In this document: one piece after another, positions 1-6,200 of the stretch
Numbering within the stretch: position 1 is the stretch's first letter
Layout of the letters: every line of letters starts with the position of its first letter
Assembly (NCBI GenBank): GCA_031266255.1
Contig: JAISBK010000100.1
Span: 1-6,907 of the forward strand
Reading direction: 5' to 3'
DNA from: Treponema sp.
GTDB taxonomy: Bacteria; Spirochaetota; Spirochaetia; Treponematales; Breznakiellaceae
DNA length: 6,907 nucleotides
Translations under genes and position numbers: made by a program
Notes under the pieces: generated by a model
Databases searched by the model: none
Told to the model about the DNA's origin: nothing
The model's input: only the letters and a program-made list of their open reading frames with translations

Positions 1-13
1 TAGAAAAAAGTGT

Positions 14-24
14 GATACCGTATC
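14..24. repeat. Short palindrome upstream of the DUF2804 gene
   Basis: GATAC and GTATC face each other around a single C, ending 18 bases before the ATG at 43. It sits where a promoter or operator for this gene could lie. An 11-base palindrome can occur by chance, and no convincing -35/-10 pair is visible in the 42 bases available, so a regulatory role is only a possibility. Confidence 0.25.
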
Positions 25-31
25 TTCAGCT

Positions 32-36
32 AAGGA
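32..36 (+). promoter_or_regulatory. Ribosome binding site of the DUF2804 gene
   Basis: AAGGA lies six bases before the ATG at 43, a standard Shine-Dalgarno sequence at standard spacing. It supports that ATG as the true start. It also contrasts with the next gene, whose start lacks such a site. Confidence 0.75.
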
Positions 37-42
37 ACTAGT

Positions 43-1092
43 ATGTATACAAGGGAAATACAAGCCACGAGGGCAAGTCCCATTGAACAAGGAAAACCCC
101 TGCAGGGGACCTGGATCGAGGCTTTTGATGAAGTGGATCTTATGACCATACACCGGCCTTTTCCCTTTCCCCTGCCCCGATGGATGCTGGACTACCGAAT
201 CAAAGAATGGGAGTCCTTTATGATTCAGGATGACCGGTTTTGTCTTGAGGTGATGTTCAGTAATGTTAAATGCTACCGGTGGGCGCAGGTGGTTTTATAC
301 GATAAAACTACCAAGGAACGGCTCCAGTTTAGAAAGATCATGCCCTTCAACGGCTTGCGGATGCCCCGAAGCCTTGCGAACACGGCTATTGACAGCCGAT
401 CTTATGGTTTTTTTTTCAGGATACATAACTGGCTTGACGCAGGTACCATCAGGGTGGATATGGATATTGAGGCGACCCGTAAACACCCTTCTTTTACGGC
501 CCACGTGGAGTACGAGGTGGATAGAAGCCGGATTACCCCTATGGTGGTGAACCTCCTGTTTGCCGAACAGCGTTGTATGTATGCGTATAAGGTACTTGCC
601 CCAGTCAGGGGGGATATGGTGTTTGGGGGCAGACACATAGCCCTGGATCCTGCCAAGACCCAGGGTTTTTTTGGTGATTTTAAGGGCTATTATCCCTATC
701 GTATGCATTCGATATGGTGTACTGGGTTTGGGTTTGATACCGAAAAGCGCTGTTTTGGCTTCAGTATCGCGGAAAATCAGGCAAAAGAGACCTTTAAGAA
801 CAACGAAAATGCCCTCTGGGTAAATGGCCGTTTAAGCCCCCTGCCGCCTGTGTACATCACCATGCCCCAAGGGATCCAATCGGATTGGATAATCCAGGAT
901 ATGGAGGGGATGGTGGATCTGGTTTTTAGTCCTAAGGAACTTATCCACAATGAACTGAATGTATTGCTCGTGAAGACCGAGTATGATACCCCCCTAGGCC
1001 TTTATAATGGTACGGTCCTTGACGGGGAAGGGAACCCGATCTCGGTGCATAATCTCTGGGGTTTAGGGGAGCATCTATACCTGCGGGTATAG
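43..1092 (+). CDS. DUF2804 family protein
   Basis: This is a complete 349-residue protein of the DUF2804 family (Pfam PF10974 as I recall it). The family has no established biochemical function. The C-terminal half carries the family hallmarks: an aromatic block at about residues 209-225 (FFGDFKGYYPYRMHSIW), the ENALWVNGRL motif at 255-264, the following W-I-x-D-M-E-G-x-V-D-L-x-F segment, and a closing G-x-Y-N-G-T-V-L-D-G ... GLGEH stretch. The pattern of alternating hydrophobic and aromatic residues suggests a beta-rich fold. There is no signal peptide or membrane segment, so it is probably cytoplasmic. The length is about normal for the family, and the start is supported by AAGGA six bases upstream. 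A run of nine T encodes Phe-Phe-Phe near residues 123-125. It is followed after 57 bases by the unknown 687-residue gene on the same strand. Family membership is well supported; the cellular role is unknown. Confidence 0.88.
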   Translation: MYTREIQATRASPIEQGKPLQGTWIEAFDEVDLMTIHRPFPFPLPRWMLDYRIKEWESFMIQDDRFCLEVMFSNVKCYRWAQVVLYDKTTKERLQFRKIMPFNGLRMPRSLANTAIDSRSYGFFFRIHNWLDAGTIRVDMDIEATRKHPSFTAHVEYEVDRSRITPMVVNLLFAEQRCMYAYKVLAPVRGDMVFGGRHIALDPAKTQGFFGDFKGYYPYRMHSIWCTGFGFDTEKRCFGFSIAENQAKETFKNNENALWVNGRLSPLPPVYITMPQGIQSDWIIQDMEGMVDLVFSPKELIHNELNVLLVKTEYDTPLGLYNGTVLDGEGNPISVHNLWGLGEHLYLRV

Positions 1093-1110
1093 GCAAAAAA
1101 AGGGTACAAG

Positions 1111-1133
1111 TCTTCTTTAAAAGTCAAAGAAGA
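1111..1133. repeat. Perfect inverted repeat in the gap between the two + strand genes
   Basis: The arms TCTTCTTT (1111-1118) and AAAGAAGA (1126-1133) are exact reverse complements around a seven-base spacer. The repeat starts 18 bases after the DUF2804 stop codon and ends three bases before a TATAAT box, so it covers the -35 region of the putative promoter. It could be an operator for the downstream gene or a weak transcript hairpin behind the DUF2804 gene. As a terminator it is poor: the stem is AT-rich and no T run follows. Confidence 0.5.
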
Positions 1134-1136
1134 TGT

Positions 1137-1142
1137 TATAAT
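1137..1142 (+). promoter_or_regulatory. Putative -10 box (TATAAT) of the 687-residue gene
   Basis: A perfect TATAAT ends seven bases before the ATG at 1150. With usual sigma-70 spacing, transcription would begin at or next to the start codon, giving a leaderless or nearly leaderless mRNA. The -35 region at 17-base spacing (TCTTTA, 1114-1119) is a poor match to TTGACA. The only Shine-Dalgarno-like bases, AAGG at 1145-1148, are one base from the ATG, which is too close to work normally. The box is plain in the sequence; its activity is inferred, and AT-rich gaps do produce TATAAT by chance. Confidence 0.5.
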
Positions 1143-1149
1143 ATAAGGT

Positions 1150-3213
1150 ATGGCAAAACAAGAGAAAGCGGTATATGCACCAGGTGAATTAGACAGGGTT
1201 CGGAACAAATTAGGGGTTGTTGATGACAATGAGGCCAAACGGATGGCTAAATTGCTGGGTGGACAAGTGGGGACCGAAAAGTCTTCAAACAAGGCAACTA
1301 TGGTTCGTCATGCACCAAAACAAGCAGTCTCGAATATCCGCACTACCGTTCAGCGTCAAAGGCCGAGTCAGCCAGAACCAGGTTCCACGTCTCAAGTTAC
1401 GCAGTCGATTACTCAAAAAAAAGGGCGTAAAAATAAAAACCAGGACATAGAGGATGATCCGCAAGTACCGGTTAAGTCAAGCTATAGTGAGCGGCTCAAG
1501 ATGGACCGGTACGCCGCTCAAGCGGAATTTGATATAAAGTCCCTGAGTCAGGTTTTGGCGGCTATGTTCGGTTTTATCAAAGAAGCTCCTGATTTTGTAA
1601 GCCCACTCTTTGTTACGAAACGGTTGAACGAATATTATAAACAGATCGAGATTTTGGTGCTCGCTACTCGTACCATGTTTCCCCGGAATAATCTTCGCCG
1701 CAATGAACAGATCAAGAAAATGTCCTTGTTTGTATTCTCCGTGTTAGATACCATCCGTTATTGGAATATTGAACGGATCACCAGCGTCATGGCCAGAATA
1801 CAGGGCAACCCCCGTAGGGTCCGAACCAGTGATTGTGCAGATATAGTGCGGGATATTTATAGACCCCTTTTTATTTTAGAAAAATTATCCGTGGACTTTC
1901 ATATTAAAGAAGCCTATAAGTTACTCTATAAGTTTTTATACATCGAAAATCCTATAGAAGCAAAGGATAAGTATCAGAACCTTATCCGGGTTGCCCTGGA
2001 TGCGTATCAGGTCATACGCAAGGATATACAGTACCTCTTATATCCCCTCTTTCTGAAATTAGTATCCAGTACCTGGATACCCTATAATCTCTTCTTTTCA
2101 AAACGAAGAAACCGTATTATGGCCTTTCTTAACGTGAAGGAAGAAGACTGTATTTCTCCTGATAGCCCGCAAAATGATGAAAAGAACAATGAAGATAAGA
2201 CCGAAAAACCGGGATCAGAAGCAGATAAGAGCCAGCGCGAAAAACAGGAGAAAGAAGCTGCTACCCAGCGTGCTGCGGACGAAGCGGAGCAGAAAGCGGT
2301 TGAGCGGGGCCTCAAGACCTTGGAATCCCTGTTTCCCAAGGCAGGTTGGGATAAACTTGCGACGTACCCTGATCTGTATGCGTATTTCGCCAAAACCTTT
2401 GATTTAGGAAAAGGGTATGAACTGATTGCCCCGACGGATCCGCTCCTGCAGGTGGTAATATTAATGCGTATTTTGGAGGAATTGTTTTTTGGGCTTAGGT
2501 ATGTAACCTTTACCTCGATTCTTGGAGCGGGAGAGTCTACCGATCCGATTGGGCAAATTATGGAAGACATCTTAGAGCATTGGCGCGATTTTGAGGTGGT
2601 CTTTAACAAGGAATATCTAGACCGTTTGCAAGAGTATTGCCGGCTTTTAGATACCTCGGTGGAATCCAGGACATCCCCCTACGGGAAACGTATATATAAT
2701 GAGTTACAATGGATTAAGCGACTTTATTATCTTCCCTATTATAAATTTGAAAACAAATCACCTTCGCCTTTTAAGAAGAGCAGCATAATCGCCGTGTATC
2801 CTGAGGTTCGAAAATTGCGTCGTTGTCTGAGCACTCTGGCAGCGAAAATAGACCTGAGCGCCAAACAACGGACCGCAGAACTTGATGCCCCCCCCTGCGA
2901 AGGGATCGAAAACCCCTGGGCGGACTATGTTTTTCAGGTATCTAATCCCCTTTCTATGCGGCTTAATACGCTGTTGGGGAGACAGAAAAGGAACAACGCA
3001 TCCCTTATATACTTTACCTTAGCGGTTGCCACGGTGCTGGATCATTTGGTGAATGATTACAACAGTTGGGCTTATGGGAATGATGATGAGCCTCTCTTCA
3101 GGAGTGTGAATGGCGCAGGGGTTGTACCTCAGTTTGGGGTTGATGAGAAAATTGATGCCAATGCGCTTTTCAAGCAGATAATGAAGGAACGGCGAGCCGA
3201 AGGAAAAAAGTAG
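1150..3213 (+). CDS. Conserved-type hypothetical protein, 687 residues, function unknown
   Basis: I do not recognise a characterised family here. The first 38 or so residues look ordered (VYAPGELDRVRNKLG, then EAKRMAKLLGG) and recall, from memory only, N-termini of treponemal hypothetical proteins. Residues about 40-115 are polar and probably disordered, with a basic cluster (KKGRKNKN, 90-97). Residues about 120-330 look helical and rich in Tyr, Arg and Leu. A highly charged Lys/Glu/Asp/Gln linker spans about 338-385 and may form a coiled coil. A second helical half runs to residue 687 and includes hydrophobic, probably amphipathic stretches at about 428-455 and 618-634. No signal peptide, convincing membrane helix, nucleotide-binding loop or catalytic motif is visible, so a cytoplasmic structural or scaffolding role is possible but unproven. 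The ATG at 1150 gives the longest frame but has no properly spaced ribosome binding site. A second ATG at 1243 (residue 32) has GAGG eight bases upstream, but starting there would drop the conserved-looking N-terminus. A strong terminator follows the gene. Confidence 0.85.
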   Translation: MAKQEKAVYAPGELDRVRNKLGVVDDNEAKRMAKLLGGQVGTEKSSNKATMVRHAPKQAVSNIRTTVQRQRPSQPEPGSTSQVTQSITQKKGRKNKNQDIEDDPQVPVKSSYSERLKMDRYAAQAEFDIKSLSQVLAAMFGFIKEAPDFVSPLFVTKRLNEYYKQIEILVLATRTMFPRNNLRRNEQIKKMSLFVFSVLDTIRYWNIERITSVMARIQGNPRRVRTSDCADIVRDIYRPLFILEKLSVDFHIKEAYKLLYKFLYIENPIEAKDKYQNLIRVALDAYQVIRKDIQYLLYPLFLKLVSSTWIPYNLFFSKRRNRIMAFLNVKEEDCISPDSPQNDEKNNEDKTEKPGSEADKSQREKQEKEAATQRAADEAEQKAVERGLKTLESLFPKAGWDKLATYPDLYAYFAKTFDLGKGYELIAPTDPLLQVVILMRILEELFFGLRYVTFTSILGAGESTDPIGQIMEDILEHWRDFEVVFNKEYLDRLQEYCRLLDTSVESRTSPYGKRIYNELQWIKRLYYLPYYKFENKSPSPFKKSSIIAVYPEVRKLRRCLSTLAAKIDLSAKQRTAELDAPPCEGIENPWADYVFQVSNPLSMRLNTLLGRQKRNNASLIYFTLAVATVLDHLVNDYNSWAYGNDDEPLFRSVNGAGVVPQFGVDEKIDANALFKQIMKERRAEGKK
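2062..2080. repeat. Inverted repeat inside the 687-residue gene, next to a TATAAT
   Basis: GTATCCAG (2062-2069) and CTGGATAC (2073-2080) are exact reverse complements separated by TAC. TATAAT follows at 2083-2088. The combination resembles an operator with an internal promoter, or a short transcript hairpin. The bases also encode ordinary protein sequence (residues about 305-313), and no good -35 element is apparent, so this may be chance. Confidence 0.35.
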
Positions 3214-3230
3214 TCAAACCAACTGATAGC

Positions 3231-3290
3231 ATAGACCGGGGGATGATCCAGGGGACCGGCAGGTCCCCCGTTGTTTTTAGTACGGTCTAT
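3231..3290. repeat. Outer inverted repeat enclosing the convergent terminator
   Basis: ATAGACCG (3231-3238) and CGGTCTAT (3283-3290) are exact reverse complements 44 bases apart and bracket the GC-rich hairpin. The right arm covers the metH stop codon (3287-3289), so on the minus strand the end of metH lies in the first arm. The two arms could pair in transcripts of either strand and add a closing helix around the inner hairpin. Confidence 0.5.
3237..3278 (+). terminator. Rho-independent terminator after the 687-residue gene
   Basis: GGGGACC (3251-3257) pairs with GGTCCCC (3262-3268) around the four-base loop GGCA, and TTGTTTTT follows at 3271-3278. A competing pairing joins CGGGGGA (3237-3243) with TCCCCCG (3264-3270) directly before the T tract. 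Either fold followed by U residues makes a good + strand terminator, 23 to 37 bases after the stop codon. On the minus strand no T run follows the hairpin, so termination of metH here would be weaker or rely on another mechanism. Confidence 0.8.
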
Positions 3291-6200
3291 AGTCTCCCTA
3301 TCCGTTTACGGGCATCTTGCGGACTGATTCCTTTTCGAGCAGCCCAATCAGTTACTTGATCCTCCCCAATAGGACCGAGACTGAAATAATACGCACTCGG
3401 ATGGGCAAGGTACATGCCGCATACCGAGGCTGCGGGGATGATCATGGCAGATTCGGTTAATGCAAAGCCGCAACGCTCCTGGGCTTCCAAAAGGTCAAAG
3501 ACCTTGCGTTTATCGCTATGATCCGGACAAATAGGATACCCAAAGCAAGGACGGAGACCCGCAAAGTTCCCCGCGGCAATATCTTCCAGGGAAAACTGCT
3601 CCTCTTCCGGCGCGTAAGCCCACCATTCCCGCCGGACGCGAAGGTGCAGTACCTCGGTAAAGGCCTCGGCTAGACTATTGGCCAGGCTTGCCAAAAGGAG
3701 GCTTCTATAGGTATCCTGCTGCTCCTGGTAGGGAACCTGCAATTCTTGGAGGCCGAAACCCGCGCCCAATACAAAAAGCCCAATCCAGCCGGTAGCACCT
3801 TGAGCCGTATGGGCAGGATGTTCCTGGGGAAGAATGAAGTCTGCCAAACAGGGATTAAACCCGCCTGACCGCTTGTACTCCTGATTCCGCAGGAACGCAA
3901 ACCGGGCAATTTCCCGTTCCGGATCCCCAGGATCGTATATGAGCACATCATCCCCCGCAGCAAGTGCAGGGAACAAGCCCACCACTGCCCTGAGCTTCAG
4001 CAAGCCTCCTGCTACAATAGGATCCAGAAGGGCCTTGGCATCTTCCAATAACGTTTCCTGGGCCGCTTGTTTTGGTCCCGAGGTATTTCCGCTCATATCC
4101 CACGCCCGGAGAAAACCCTTCCAGTCTAGGTAGGGAGTAACCCAACTGAGGGGATAATTATAACATTCCAGGAGACCCTTGGCTTTAGGTTCCGGCGTCA
4201 GGGATGACCAGGAAAGCTGCACCTTGTTTTCCCGGGATTTTTGCAGCGGGATCAAACTACGCCGAGCCTGGAGCGCCTCGTGCCGTTCTGCCGCAGTCCG
4301 ATAGGAATTTTCCAGGGCTTCAAGAAAGCGAGGGCGTTCGGTTTCCGAACAGAGGGCTCGGACCATCTCCGCGGAACGGCTTGCATCAGGAACATACACC
4401 ACCGGCCCGGAATACTCAGGAGCAATCCTCAGGGCGGTATGGGCCAGGTTAGTGGTGGCTCCTCCGATAATCAGGGGAATCGTAAGCCCTCGTTTCTCCA
4501 TTTCCTGGGCAGTACGGATCATTTCGTCCAGGGAAGGGGTAATGAGTCCTGATAGCCCGATGATCGCGACCTGTTCTCGTAAGGCGGTTTCAATGATCTG
4601 ATCCGCAGAAACCATCACTCCTAGATCGAGGATCTCATAGCCGTTGCAGCCCAGCACAACCCCGACGATATTCTTGCCAATATCATGCACATCCCCTTTA
4701 ACCGTGGCAAGGAGTATCTTAGCGCCGCGGCTGAGGGTTCCTGGGGCTTTTTCCTGGGTTATAAAAGGCTCCAATGCGGCGACCGCCTTTTTCAGTACCC
4801 GTGCGCTGCGGATAACCTGGGGGAGGAACATCTGCCCGGTGCTAAACCGGTCGCCTACTTCCTGCATACTTTTCATAAGCGGCCCTTCCAGGATGTCCAA
4901 GGCACGGGGGTATTTGGCTCTAAGCACCAGTACATCCGCTTCAATATAATCATCAATACCGGTGAGCATGGCATGGAGGATCTGGGCTTCGGTGTCCCAG
5001 GAACGCCAGGAATCAAGGTGTTTCGGGGCCGCAGTCTTGGTCTGGGTGTCCTTTCGCCCCAAGGCCACCTGGAGTAGGGTCTCAGCTGCATCCGGCTGGG
5101 TACAGAGGATCGCCCTTTCTGCGGCTTCCCGGAGTTCCGGATCCAGGTCCTCGTAGGAAACCATGGTTCCCGGATTCACGATAGCCAGGGAAAGACCCGC
5201 GGCCTGGGCGTGTTTCAGTAACACCCCATGCAGGGCATTTCTGACCGGCTCATTACCTTGAAAACAGAACGAAAGGTTGGCAATACCCCCGGAAACCTGG
5301 GCATAGGGGCAGTGGGTGTGTATCCACTCACAAGCCTGAATGAAGTCCAAGGCATACCGGTCATGTTCAGGAATACCTGTGGCAATGGTAAGCACCACCC
5401 CATCAAAAACAATATCTTCCGGTGGAAAACCATCTTCAACTAAGAGCTTATATGCCCGATGAGCCACCTCAATCTTGCGTTCATAGGTTGCCGCCTGACC
5501 CTGCTCATCAAAGAGCATCACCACCACCGCGGCCCCATACCGCCTGACTAAACGGCTCCTCCTAAGGAACTCTGCTTCTCCATCCTTGAGGCTCAGGGAA
5601 TTCACCAGGCCCTTCCCCTGAAGCAGCTTAAGCCCGGTCTCGATGACCTCCCAACGGGAACTATCCACCGTAATGGGTACTCTGGCTATGTCCGGGTCTG
5701 AGAGGGCAAGGTTGAGGAAACGGGTCATGACGGCTTTGGCGTCCAAAAGGGGATCATCCATGCTGACATTGATGCTCTGCGCACCCTTCTCAATCATTGA
5801 CCGGGCTATACCCAGGGCTTGATTATAGGCTTCCTGTTGAATGAACTTGAGAAATTGCCGGCTCCCGGATACATTGGTTCGTTCTCCTATTTTAGTAAGC
5901 CCCTTAGGGTCTACTTCCAAAGGCTCAAGCCCGGCAAAAACCGTTTTCCGCGGGAGAGCGGGGATGGTGCGAGGCCGATACCCTTGGGCCTTGGCAGCCA
6001 GGGCCGCGATGTAGGCAGGGGTGGTACCGCAGCAGCCTCCCACGATGTTCAGCAGCCCTGCTTGCATATAGGTTTCAAGGCATGCAGCCATAGATTCAGG
6101 GCTTGCATCATAGGCCCCGAGTTCATTGGGCATCCCCGCATTAGGGTGTACGCTGGTAAAGCAGGGAGCGATCTCGGCGAGTTCCTGGCTGTAACCCTTG

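Noticed and set aside
1..30. Promoter for the DUF2804 gene (TG followed by GATACC at 14-19)
   Set aside because: Only three of six -10 bases match and no -35 can be judged this close to the window edge. The promoter may lie upstream.
295..708. Minus-strand open frame of 137 codons opposite the DUF2804 gene
   Set aside because: It is wholly antisense to a gene with clear family motifs, and its translation shows no recognisable domain.
2082..2609. Minus-strand open frame of 175 codons opposite the 687-residue gene
   Set aside because: The Ser-rich, low-complexity translation is what the complement of a Lys/Glu-rich linker gives. No ribosome binding site or family signal supports it.
3214..3286. 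Terminator for metH on the minus strand in the same hairpin
   Set aside because: The hairpin is followed on the minus strand by mixed sequence with no T run, so it does not meet the usual pattern for that direction.
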